Shown: piece by piece, positions 27,702 to 35,319 of the stretch | Position numbering within the stretch: the first letter of the stretch is position 1 | Layout: each line of letters begins with the position of its first letter | Assembly: GCA_028870115.1 (NCBI GenBank) | Contig: JAGWQH010000097.1 | Span: forward strand, 82,369-146,368 | From: Candidatus Methylomirabilota bacterium | Lineage (GTDB): Bacteria > Methylomirabilota > Methylomirabilia > Methylomirabilales > Methylomirabilaceae | Length of the DNA: 64,000 nucleotides | Direction of reading: 5' to 3' | Notes under the pieces: generated by a model | Told to the model about the DNA's origin: nothing | What the model saw: only the letters and a program-made list of their open reading frames with translations | The model's database searches: none | Translations under genes and position numbers: made by a program

Positions 27702-28795
27702 GCATGAAAGCCTACGCCCCCTCACCTTCATCCTCTCCCCCAACTGGGGGAGAGGAGTCTTCTTTACTTCCCCTCGCCCCCGGGTACCCCTTGGGTGCGG
27801 AGAGGGCGAGGGGAAGGGGGATTGTAGAACCGGCGCCGGCTCCTATTCAAGAGATCCATTATGTCATGGGAACGCTGCTGGAGATCACGCTGTATCATGA
27901 GCCACGGGAGGCGGGCAAGCGGGTGCTGGCGAGATGTTTTCAGGAGGCCCGGCGACTGGAGGAGATCTTCTCAGCCCATGATGACGACAGCGACCTTAAC
28001 CGGCTTAACCGACATGCAGGTCTCGGACCCGTCGAGATTAACCTGGAGCTCTGGTCAGCCCTGACGATCGCGCTCTCCCTGGGCCGAGAAACCGACGGGG
28101 CAATAGATATCACCATCGGACCTCTCATCGACCTCTGGAGCGCGGCTGAAGAACAGGGTATTATGCCATCCCCCGCGTTGGTGGCGAAGGCCCTCAACCG
28201 GACAGGGATCTCCAGTGTCCAACTTCTTCCGGATGGAAGAGTAGAACTGAGACGCGCCGGGATGCGGCTGGATCTGGGTGGAGTCGGCAAGGGATACGCT
28301 GTAGACCGGCTGAGCGCGATTCTGGCGCAGGAGGGTGTTACGAGCGCATTTATCAACTTCGGACGGAGCAGCCTTACGGCGATAGGATCACCTCCTGAGC
28401 AGAAGCATTGGCCTGTCCTGCTCAGAAGTGACGATGGCGCGCCTATCGGTCTCGCGTATCTGAAGGATCAATACCTCGGCGTCTCCGGAAGCTTCGGTCA
28501 CTCCTTTGAGATCGGAAGGGTCCGGTTGAGCCATCTGATCAATCCGCAGGACGGCTCCCCGCTCCGCCATCCCAGCCTGGGCGTGGCCGCGGCCCGGACT
28601 GCGACTGAGGCAGAAGTCCTTGCCAAGGCCATCATCATCCTCGATGAGGCACAAGGTTTTGCCGTCGTCAGCCGGTTCCCAGACACCGAAGGCTTATTGG
28701 CTCGCTCGAACGGAAGGCAGGTCAGCACCCCAGGATTCGTTGAAACGATCCGCTTCGAGGCCTCAGTAACGACTTCGAGGGAGGGCATCGGTTGA
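27698..28795 (+). CDS. apbE: FAD:protein FMN transferase (ApbE)
   Basis: ApbE of 365 residues. The core from about residue 52 (HYVMGTLLEITLY) shows FSAHDDDSDLNRLNRH, the DLGGVGKGYAVDR motif, NFGRSSLTAIG and the Mg-binding TATEAEVLAKA region. The first ~40 residues are odd: they are encoded by a palindromic repeat (27732-27813), are Pro/Ser-rich and offer no signal peptide. Start overlaps the FMN-binding gene by four bases. ApbE normally works in the periplasm, so either a later start or loss of export has to be considered. Confidence 0.9.
   Translation: MSMKAYAPSPSSSPPTGGEESSLLPLAPGYPLGAERARGRGIVEPAPAPIQEIHYVMGTLLEITLYHEPREAGKRVLARCFQEARRLEEIFSAHDDDSDLNRLNRHAGLGPVEINLELWSALTIALSLGRETDGAIDITIGPLIDLWSAAEEQGIMPSPALVAKALNRTGISSVQLLPDGRVELRRAGMRLDLGGVGKGYAVDRLSAILAQEGVTSAFINFGRSSLTAIGSPPEQKHWPVLLRSDDGAPIGLAYLKDQYLGVSGSFGHSFEIGRVRLSHLINPQDGSPLRHPSLGVAAARTATEAEVLAKAIIILDEAQGFAVVSRFPDTEGLLARSNGRQVSTPGFVETIRFEASVTTSREGIG
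27732..27813. repeat. Double palindrome inside the 5' end of apbE
   Basis: CCTCTCCCCC-AACT-GGGGGAGAGG (27732-27755), then CCCCTCGCCC at 27770-27779 paired with GGGCGAGGGG at 27804-27813. The pattern resembles dispersed intergenic repeats, here read in frame as protein. Confidence 0.75.
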
Positions 28796-29289
28796 AAAAC
28801 TTCACCTACCCCGCCTACAGGCTCTCGGCCGCCAGCCGGGAGGTCAAGATCATCTACACCGGCTTCTTGATCTTTATCGCAGTGGGGATGCTCACCATCG
28901 GCCTCTATCAGTTCAAGCGGATCGGCGCCACCTATGATCTGGTCGTAGCCTACTATCGCGGGGGGGAATTGGGGCAGGAGATGACCTATCCCAAGACCTT
29001 CACTCAACTCCTCGAGACCACGCACTTCCACGCCATCATCATGGGGATCTCGTTCCTTACTCTGGCCCACCTCTTTATCGCTACCGGGCTCGGTCCCCGA
29101 ATCAAATGGTCCGTTATCGGCCTGGCGTTTTTCTCCTCCCAAGCTGATATCGCCGGGCCATGGCTCATTCGGTATCTCTCTCCAGCCTTCGCCCTCTTAC
29201 AGCTTTTCGCCTGGTTCGGGATGTGGTTGGGGTATGGCGCATTGATACTCCTTCCACTGTATGAGATGTGGGGCAAAAGCCGGAAGTAA
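28792..29289 (+). CDS. Small integral membrane protein of the flavin/iron module
   Basis: A protein of 165 residues starting at a TTG (28792-28794) that overlaps the apbE stop. Four hydrophobic segments are visible, about residues 20-42, 80-100, 105-130 and 135-155. Histidines in ETTHFHAIIMG and LAHLF lie at the edge of TM2 and could bind haem. No family name could be assigned. As ApbE and its FMN-binding substrate usually need a membrane electron donor, this protein is a candidate for that role. Confidence 0.6.
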   Translation: MKNFTYPAYRLSAASREVKIIYTGFLIFIAVGMLTIGLYQFKRIGATYDLVVAYYRGGELGQEMTYPKTFTQLLETTHFHAIIMGISFLTLAHLFIATGLGPRIKWSVIGLAFFSSQADIAGPWLIRYLSPAFALLQLFAWFGMWLGYGALILLPLYEMWGKSRK

Positions 29290-29308
29290 CCGACCAACCA
29301 CGAATCAA

Positions 29309-29587
29309 TCAGCAACCACCGGCGATGGCCGGAACGATAGACACAAGATCACCCGACTTGAGCGGCGTCGAGATCCCCTGTAGAAACCGGATATCTTCCT
29401 CATTCACATAGATATTGATGAAGCGGCGGACGCTGCCGGAGTCATCGTAGATTCGGTCCCTCAAGCCGGCATACGACTGCTCCAGATTTTCAATCAACTC
29501 ATGAATAGAGTTCCCCTGCCCCTCAACCTCTCCTTGCCCGCTGGTCAGACCCCGTAACGGGGTCGGGATGCGCACCTTCACACTCAT
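29309..29587 (-). CDS. CysO/MoaD-like ubiquitin-fold sulfur carrier ending in Gly-Gly-Cys
   Basis: Beta-grasp sulfur carrier of 92 residues. The start at 29585-29587 follows GAAAGGAG. KVRIPTPLRGLT opens the fold, FINIYVNEEDI is the central strand and LKSGDLVSIVPAIAGGC is the C-terminal tail. Active carriers must end in Gly-Gly; the extra Cys must be removed first, or it marks a carrier already charged with cysteine. The Mec-type protease at 38143 could do this. It resembles the N-terminal part of the E1 fusion at 41244. Last gene of a thrC operon. Confidence 0.88.
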   Translation of the reverse strand: MSVKVRIPTPLRGLTSGQGEVEGQGNSIHELIENLEQSYAGLRDRIYDDSGSVRRFINIYVNEEDIRFLQGISTPLKSGDLVSIVPAIAGGC

Positions 29588-29634
29588 CGATCTCGCTCCT
29601 TTCGATAATCCCTTACCGCCTTCGTGCTCGCTTC

Positions 29635-30897
29635 TCAATTCCCACTTTTCGGCGTCACGTCAATGTCATGAGAAGCCATCGCCTCGTCGAATGATCGAAG
29701 GGTCGGCTTAATGTGAAACCGAACCTTCAATGATGAGGCGACTGCCTCCTGGGTCTTCAGTCCGTTACCGGTAATGCAGAGCACCAGGCTTTCGTCCGGG
29801 GGAATCCGCCCCTGCTCGATCAGTCGCTTGGCTGCCGCTACCGTCACCCCGCCAGCCGTCTCGGCAAAGATCCCTTCAGTGCTCGCCAACAGCTTCATCG
29901 CGTCCACAATCTCTTCGTCCGTAGCATGCTCCCCATGACCACCGCTTTCCTTTACGGCCTTGTAGGCATAGTAGCCGTCCGCCGGGTTGCCGATGGCGAG
30001 CGACTTGGCAATGGTCTTCGGTTTGACCGGCCTGATGATCTCGCTGTTCGCTTTGATGGCGGTAACAATGGGGCCGCACCCTTCAGCCTGCGCCACATGC
30101 ATCCGCGTGTGGCAGCCGCCATCCAGGAGGCCGAGTCGATCGAACTCCTTGAGCCCCTTCAGGATCTTCGTAACCAGCGAACCTCCCGCGGCCGGCACAA
30201 CGATGTGATGGGGGGCGCGCCAGCCAAGTTGTTCCGCAACCTCGTACCCGAAGGTCTTCGAGCCCTCAGCGTAGTACGGCCGGATATTGATATTCACAAA
30301 TGCCCACCCATATTTGTCGGCGATCTCGCTGCAGAGCCGGTTGACTTCATCGTAGTTGCCATCCACGGCTACCAGCTTCGGATTGTAGATCAGGGTACCC
30401 AACACCTTGCCCTGCTCCAGGTCGGCCGGCACAAAGACAAAGCTTGGAAGCCCCCCTTCGGCGGCATGGGCCGCCACTGAGTTCGCCAGGTTGCCGGTGG
30501 AGGCGCAGGCCACCACCTTAAAGTTAAACTCTACAGCCTTCGTGACCGCCACCGCCACGACCCGATCCTTAAATGAAAAGGTGGGATGGTTCACGGTATC
30601 GTTCTTGATATAGACTTCCCGCATCCCCAACGCGCGCGCCAGGTTGTTGGCCTTCACGAGCGGCGTCATCCCGCAGTGCCTCCCGACAACCGGCTCTCCT
30701 TCGATCGGCAGCAGCGCCTGATATCGCCAAATGCTGGGCGGTCCGGCCTCGATCGCTTTTCTGGTCAGGCGGCCTCGAAGCGCGTCGTAATCGTAATCGA
30801 CCTCAAGAGGCCCGAAACAGTACTCACAGACATGCAGGGGATCAGCAGGGTATGGTCTGCCACACTCCCTGCACTTCAATCCCTTCACCAGCGCCAT
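29635..30897 (-). CDS. thrC: Threonine synthase with N-terminal zinc ribbon
   Basis: PLP fold-type II enzyme of 420 residues that converts O-phosphohomoserine to threonine. The zinc-ribbon pair CRECG and CEYCFG opens the protein. The PLP Lys sits in PTFSFKDRVVAVA and the phosphate loop in ASTGNLANSVAAHA. Sulfur clusters often carry this type beside ThiS-like genes. Because O-phospho-amino-acid chemistry is also used by CysM with CysO, a role in cysteine or homocysteine synthesis could be considered, but threonine synthase is the plain reading. Confidence 0.9.
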   Translation of the reverse strand: MALVKGLKCRECGRPYPADPLHVCEYCFGPLEVDYDYDALRGRLTRKAIEAGPPSIWRYQALLPIEGEPVVGRHCGMTPLVKANNLARALGMREVYIKNDTVNHPTFSFKDRVVAVAVTKAVEFNFKVVACASTGNLANSVAAHAAEGGLPSFVFVPADLEQGKVLGTLIYNPKLVAVDGNYDEVNRLCSEIADKYGWAFVNINIRPYYAEGSKTFGYEVAEQLGWRAPHHIVVPAAGGSLVTKILKGLKEFDRLGLLDGGCHTRMHVAQAEGCGPIVTAIKANSEIIRPVKPKTIAKSLAIGNPADGYYAYKAVKESGGHGEHATDEEIVDAMKLLASTEGIFAETAGGVTVAAAKRLIEQGRIPPDESLVLCITGNGLKTQEAVASSLKVRFHIKPTLRSFDEAMASHDIDVTPKSGN

Positions 30898-30898
30898 C

Positions 30899-31135
30899 TC
30901 AGCGTCCCTTCTCCGGAGTCGGCTCCACCCTGATCCCTAAATCGGCCAGGTAGGCAATCCCCTTATTCAACGCGTCCTCCTCGCCGTCCAGTTCCAGCAT
31001 CACCTCGCCCGTCTGCTCCGTCACCCGCGCCCGACGGACGTTGGGAATAAGCTTGAATTCCCGCGAAAGACGGTAGATCACCGGCTCTTTGATGAGTACC
31101 TGCGGGTAGATGAGGGTGATCATCCGTTTCGGCAT
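30899..31135 (-). CDS. NIL-domain protein 1
   Basis: A protein of 78 residues consisting only of an NIL domain (ACT-like fold): KRMITLIYPQVLIKEPVIYRL, then VRRARVTEQTGEVMLELDG. The ATG at 31133-31135 has AAAAAGGAG in front. NIL domains bind methionine-like ligands in MetN transporters. It precedes thrC by one base and follows a paralogue, so both may sense or deliver sulfur amino acids in this island. Confidence 0.85.
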   Translation of the reverse strand: MPKRMITLIYPQVLIKEPVIYRLSREFKLIPNVRRARVTEQTGEVMLELDGEEDALNKGIAYLADLGIRVEPTPEKGR

Positions 31136-31177
31136 TACCGGACTCCTTTTTCCTCTGTTGAGCACAAATCGAGCGCT

Positions 31178-31417
31178 TCAAGAGACAACATCCTGCTCAA
31201 TCGGCGCCACGTGGACACCACGATCCTCCAGCCACTTAATTCCATTTTCAAGCGGCTGCGGTTCTCCTTCGAGCTCAGCCATGATCCACCCGATTCCTTC
31301 GGTAAAATCGGCCTGCCGAATATTGAAGACCAGGTCAAACGTCTGACTCAACTGCCACAGGATCGGCTCCTCGGCCAGTTTACCGGTAAACGTCAGATGC
31401 ACACGTTTTTTTGTCAT
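31178..31417 (-). CDS. NIL-domain protein 2
   Basis: A second single-domain NIL protein of 79 residues: KRVHLTFTGKLAEEPILWQL, and IGWIMAELEGEPQPLENGI. Weakly similar to its neighbour, so an old duplication. First gene of the operon NIL-NIL-thrC-carrier, divergent from the rhodanese gene. Confidence 0.85.
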   Translation of the reverse strand: MTKKRVHLTFTGKLAEEPILWQLSQTFDLVFNIRQADFTEGIGWIMAELEGEPQPLENGIKWLEDRGVHVAPIEQDVVS

Positions 31418-31451
31418 CGCCTCTCTCGAAGATCGACCGCGTAGATTCCGC

Positions 31452-31479
31452 TTGAGTCCTTTGCGCGGTGGAGTATAAA
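31452..31479 (+). promoter_or_regulatory. Promoter of the rhodanese gene
   Basis: TTGAGT, 16-nt spacer, TATAAA. Transcription would begin near 31486, past the GTG at 31468, supporting a later start codon. Confidence 0.5.
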
Positions 31480-31527
31480 CTGTATCAAGTGGACAGTAAA
31501 GTCCAAACCCTGCCCAGGACAGCTTTT

Positions 31528-32208
31528 ATGGAGAGTCATGGCGCGATGCCTACCGAGATACCGATATTGACGCCGCATCAGATAAAGAGCGCGTTGGAAA
31601 CCGGCGTACTTCTAATCGATCTTCGCCTGTATGAGAAGTTTGCCTCAAGCCATATTCCGGGCAGTATCAACATCGTCTATAGTCGCAAGAGCCTCCCCGA
31701 ACGCGTCGCAACCGCAATCCCGCCCGGCCCTCCAATCGTACTCCTCTCCGACGAGACGAGTGTTGCCGAGGCCGCTGGCGATGCCCTTCATGAGGTGCGC
31801 CGAAATCCTCTCCGGGGCATTATCACGACGGGGACCGAAACGTGGCACAACAGGGAGCTTCCGCTTTCAACGCTGCCACGGATGTCTACCGCCGCGCTCC
31901 GGCAACGATTGAACGCTCCCCACAATGAGCTGATGCTGATCGACGTGCGTGAGTCCTTTGAGTGGGAGCTGGGCTATATCGAAGGCTCACTGCACATTCC
32001 GCTTGGGGAGATCTGGCAACACGCTCGCTCGCTCGATCCGCGCAAAGAAATCATCCTAATCTGCCAAGAAGGCCTACGCAGCAGCACGGCGGCCAGCATC
32101 CTGCTGCATCACCACTTTCCAAGGATCGGTAACGTACCCGGGGGCCTGGGCAACTGGTTCAAGGCCGACTACCCTACCGTCCGACTGCCAAAGCCGCCAA
32201 AGAGCTGA
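31528..32208 (+). CDS. Tandem-rhodanese sulfurtransferase
   Basis: Two rhodanese domains in 226 residues. The second (about 120-220) has the persulfide-forming Cys in ILICQEGLRSSTA. In the first, the matching loop VLLSDETSVAEAA has Ser/Asp and no Cys, so it is probably structural. The ATG at 31528 lies downstream of the promoter; another at 31546 is possible. It is the only plus-strand gene in the sulfur island, convergent with sat. It could provide sulfane sulfur to the TusA or carrier proteins. Confidence 0.85.
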   Translation: MESHGAMPTEIPILTPHQIKSALETGVLLIDLRLYEKFASSHIPGSINIVYSRKSLPERVATAIPPGPPIVLLSDETSVAEAAGDALHEVRRNPLRGIITTGTETWHNRELPLSTLPRMSTAALRQRLNAPHNELMLIDVRESFEWELGYIEGSLHIPLGEIWQHARSLDPRKEIILICQEGLRSSTAASILLHHHFPRIGNVPGGLGNWFKADYPTVRLPKPPKS

Positions 32209-32227
32209 CCTGTCTGGGAGCAGATAG

Positions 32228-33442
32228 TCATACCCCCTGCATCCATTCCGCCAGGATCTCAGAGACCTCAGGCCGCGTGAACTCCTCGGGCAGCGGCTCG
32301 CCGTTCCGGAGCAGTTCGCGAACGCGCGTGCCACTCAGCGTCACCCGTTCGGATGCCTCATGCGGGCAAGTCTTGGCCGAAGCCATCCCATCGCAGCGAC
32401 GACAGAAGAACGCCTCGTCGAAGAAAAGCGGGGTAATGTCCAGCTCGTCGCGCTTGAGTCGCAGGAAGAGGTCGCGGGCCGCATACGGATGATAGTAGCC
32501 CCCCACGCCGGCGGGATCCCGTCCAACAATGAAGTGAGTGCAGCCGTAGTTCTTCCGGACCAGGGCGTGGAAGACCGCTTCCCGCGGGCCCGCATATCGC
32601 ATGGCACCCGGGAAAACGCTCAGCATCACGCGCTCCTTCGGGAAGTAGCGCTCCTCGAGCGCGCGATAGCATCGAAGGCGAATCTCTGATGGAACATCGT
32701 CGAGCTTTGTCCGACCGACCAGCGGGTGGATCAGCAAGCCGTCCATCAACTCCAGCGCGCACTTCTGAATATATTCGTGCGACCGATGAATCGGATTGCG
32801 GGTCTGAAACCCGACGATGGTCTGCCATCCGCGCTCTTTGAAGCGCCGTCGCGTCTCAGTCGGTACGCAGTAATAGTCTTCGAATCCCGGCAGCGTCGGA
32901 GGGCGAATCAGACTGACCGCCCCGCCTATCAGAAGATCGCCTCGCTGATAGAGGTATTGGACGCCAGGATGGCGCGTCTCTTCGGTGCTGTAGACCAGAC
33001 ACGCCTCCGCTCGCTTATCATAGGGGAAAATCTCCTCCACCGAAAGCAGGCCAAGCAGTTCGCCGTCAGAGCCCAATAAGGCCGCCTCGCCTCCCTGCTT
33101 GAGCCCAGCCACATCGTCCTTTGGCGCCGCCAAGGTAATCGGGAGCGTCCACAGGATGCCGCTCTTCAGGCGCATCTCATGGATGACGCCCTCATAGTCG
33201 GCCCGATTCATAAACCCTTCGAGTGGGCTGAACACACCCGTGGCCAGGCATTCCACGTCAGAGATAGCCCTGGCGTTCAGCGAGATCATTGGGAGATCCC
33301 GCGCCCTGCCGATCGCGTCGGCCCTGGCCTCTCCTGTCAATATCCGTGAGACGAGCCGCCCGCCATGTGGAAGGATCGGCGTCGGCGCCTCATTTTCCGA
33401 CAATCCAGTCGATTCCCGCATGATCTGTTCTCCCGTCGGCAT
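32228..33442 (-). CDS. sat: ATP sulfurylase
   Basis: Homodimeric-type sulfate adenylyltransferase of 404 residues. The ATG (33440-33442) follows GGAGAGGGG; a longer frame is a shadow of cysH. FQTRNPIHRSHEY is the QxRNPxHRxHE active-site motif, with VGRDPAGVG downstream. A cysteine pair FFCRRCDGMASAKTCPH indicates a zinc site seen in some Sat proteins. It makes APS from sulfate for the CysH enzyme upstream in the same operon. Confidence 0.95.
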   Translation of the reverse strand: MPTGEQIMRESTGLSENEAPTPILPHGGRLVSRILTGEARADAIGRARDLPMISLNARAISDVECLATGVFSPLEGFMNRADYEGVIHEMRLKSGILWTLPITLAAPKDDVAGLKQGGEAALLGSDGELLGLLSVEEIFPYDKRAEACLVYSTEETRHPGVQYLYQRGDLLIGGAVSLIRPPTLPGFEDYYCVPTETRRRFKERGWQTIVGFQTRNPIHRSHEYIQKCALELMDGLLIHPLVGRTKLDDVPSEIRLRCYRALEERYFPKERVMLSVFPGAMRYAGPREAVFHALVRKNYGCTHFIVGRDPAGVGGYYHPYAARDLFLRLKRDELDITPLFFDEAFFCRRCDGMASAKTCPHEASERVTLSGTRVRELLRNGEPLPEEFTRPEVSEILAEWMQGV

Positions 33443-33455
33443 CACACCCCTCTCC

Positions 33456-34244
33456 TTAACTACGCGGGCCGTGATCGCCATGTCGGCTATCAAGATGGAG
33501 CCCACACTCCTTGGTCTCCGGGTTCTCCCACCACCATCGTCCCGCTCGCACATCTTCGCCCGGCTTGATCGCCCGCGTGCATGGCGAACAACCGATGCTG
33601 GGGAATCCCTGGTCATGGAGGGCGTTGTAGGGCACATCATGCTCGCGGACATACGCCCAGACCTGCGGCTCGGTCCAATCGGCAAGCGGATTGATCTTGA
33701 GGATTGAGCCATGGCTCGCGTCGATTTCCACGATATCGATACCGGTGCGGGTTGCTGCCTGTTCCCGCCGAAGCCCAGTGATCCAGGCATCAACGTTCTT
33801 CAGCGCCCGGCCGAGCGGCTCCACCTTTCGAACGCGACAGCAGAACTTTCGCTCTTCGACACTCTGTCGGAACGAATAAAACCCGCGCTCCCGCTCTAAC
33901 GCCTCCACGGCGTCTCGTCCCGGGAAGTAGCTCTCAATCGTAACCTTGTAGCGCTCCCGGGTCCGCTCCATCACGTCGTACGTCTCTTCATGCAGCCGCC
34001 CGGTGTCCAGGGTAAAGATCGTAATCGACGGCTTCAGCTTCGACAGCATATCGATCAATACCATATCTTCAGCCCCAAAACTGCTGGCGAGCGCCAGTTT
34101 GGGAGCAAATGCGTCGATCGCCCATCGAAGCACTGACTCCGGTGCGGCGCCGCACAACCGCTGGTTCAGCCCCGCCACTTCCTCCGGAGACACTGTTCGG
34201 CTTTCTTGATTCGTGCTCTGAATTCCCGATTGTCCTCCCATCAT
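33456..34244 (-). CDS. cysH: Assimilatory APS reductase
   Basis: A protein of 262 residues of the PAPS/APS reductase family. The Cys pair CCRVRKVEPL and the CSPC pair ligate a [4Fe-4S] cluster, which marks an APS-type enzyme rather than PAPS. The catalytic ECGLH motif is near the C-terminus. TLDTGRLHEETYD binds substrate. No APS kinase gene lies near it, consistent with direct APS reduction to sulfite by thioredoxin. Confidence 0.95.
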   Translation of the reverse strand: MMGGQSGIQSTNQESRTVSPEEVAGLNQRLCGAAPESVLRWAIDAFAPKLALASSFGAEDMVLIDMLSKLKPSITIFTLDTGRLHEETYDVMERTRERYKVTIESYFPGRDAVEALERERGFYSFRQSVEERKFCCRVRKVEPLGRALKNVDAWITGLRREQAATRTGIDIVEIDASHGSILKINPLADWTEPQVWAYVREHDVPYNALHDQGFPSIGCSPCTRAIKPGEDVRAGRWWWENPETKECGLHLDSRHGDHGPRS

Positions 34245-34272
34245 TCCTCCTTATCAACGGATCCATAGCGGT

Positions 34273-35253
34273 TTAGTGATGACTCACAGGGAGTATAGCG
34301 ATCCCATGCGGGTCTTTTCCTGTTGAGATCTCGGCGACAATCTTCTCCGTCAACGTATCGATGGCAATCACGCTGTTCGTGTCACGACTGGTCACGTAGA
34401 GGCGGCGGCCGTCCGGCGTGATGGTAATGATGTCGATCCGCCTGCCCGCCGGGATATCTTTCACGATCTTCAATGCCTTGCAGTCGATAACCGAAACGAT
34501 ATTCGCCTTACGACTGGCCACATACGCCTGCTTCCCATCGGGTGAGATGACCAGACCATGAGGCTCGCCATCGCGGGCAATCCTTGCCGCAACCTGATGA
34601 TTCATGAGATGGATGACGTCGACCTGATCCACATCTCCCGCTGTAACCAACAGGAGCTTACCGTCCCAGGTCACGTCCGTTCCCATGGCGCCCCGCCCAG
34701 CCTCGATCGTCGTGACGATCTTTCGACTCTTCACATCGATGACCGACAGGTCTCCGGAACCCCCGTTGCTGACATAGGCTCGCGCGCCCTTCGGATCAAA
34801 GACTACGAGCGCAGGAGCTTTCCCGACAGGAATTGTCTCGATCGTTTGCCGACGCCCAAGATCAATGACCGTCACATCATTTGACCCAGGGTTCGCTACC
34901 CAGAGCTGCCGCCCATCCGGAGTGACGGCAGGACCATGGGCTTTGGTTCCGGCGGGTAATGTGGCAATCAGCTTCCTCGTCTTCGTGTCGACCATGCTCA
35001 CATCGTTTGAGGCGGCATTCGCGATAAAGGCGTAGGCGCCATCAGGCGAAAAGGCAATATTGTGGGGCTTCTTACCGCCTGGAGTAATGGTATCTATTAC
35101 CTTGTTGGTCTCGGTATCGATCACAATGACGGTATGATCTTCCTGATTCGTCACCCATAACTCGAATGCGTGCGCCTGGCCGATCCACATGACTCCCACA
35201 CCTAAGGCCAGTCCGGTTATCCATGGGATCAGCCTGACAATCTGTTTCTTCAT
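34273..35253 (-). CDS. Periplasmic YVTN beta-propeller protein (sulfur operon)
   Basis: A signal peptide (ending QAHA) is followed by about seven repeats with the pattern VIDTxTxKVIxTIPxGxxPxxxAxSPDGxxxYV. The start at 35251-35253 has GAGAGGAG. 326 residues. Such seven-bladed propellers often serve as scaffolds or contain quinohaem-type cofactors in other proteins, but no cofactor motif is seen. Lies between SiR and cysH in the operon, a place that suggests a link with sulfur metabolism; function unknown. A paralogue sits at 44467. Confidence 0.8.
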   Translation of the reverse strand: MKKQIVRLIPWITGLALGVGVMWIGQAHAFELWVTNQEDHTVIVIDTETNKVIDTITPGGKKPHNIAFSPDGAYAFIANAASNDVSMVDTKTRKLIATLPAGTKAHGPAVTPDGRQLWVANPGSNDVTVIDLGRRQTIETIPVGKAPALVVFDPKGARAYVSNGGSGDLSVIDVKSRKIVTTIEAGRGAMGTDVTWDGKLLLVTAGDVDQVDVIHLMNHQVAARIARDGEPHGLVISPDGKQAYVASRKANIVSVIDCKALKIVKDIPAGRRIDIITITPDGRRLYVTSRDTNSVIAIDTLTEKIVAEISTGKDPHGIAILPVSHH

Positions 35254-35319
35254 TCCGTCTCCTCTCGTCATTTTATGCCGACCTTTCCAACCCACTTCAG
35301 CAATCTCTCGATCCGACCA

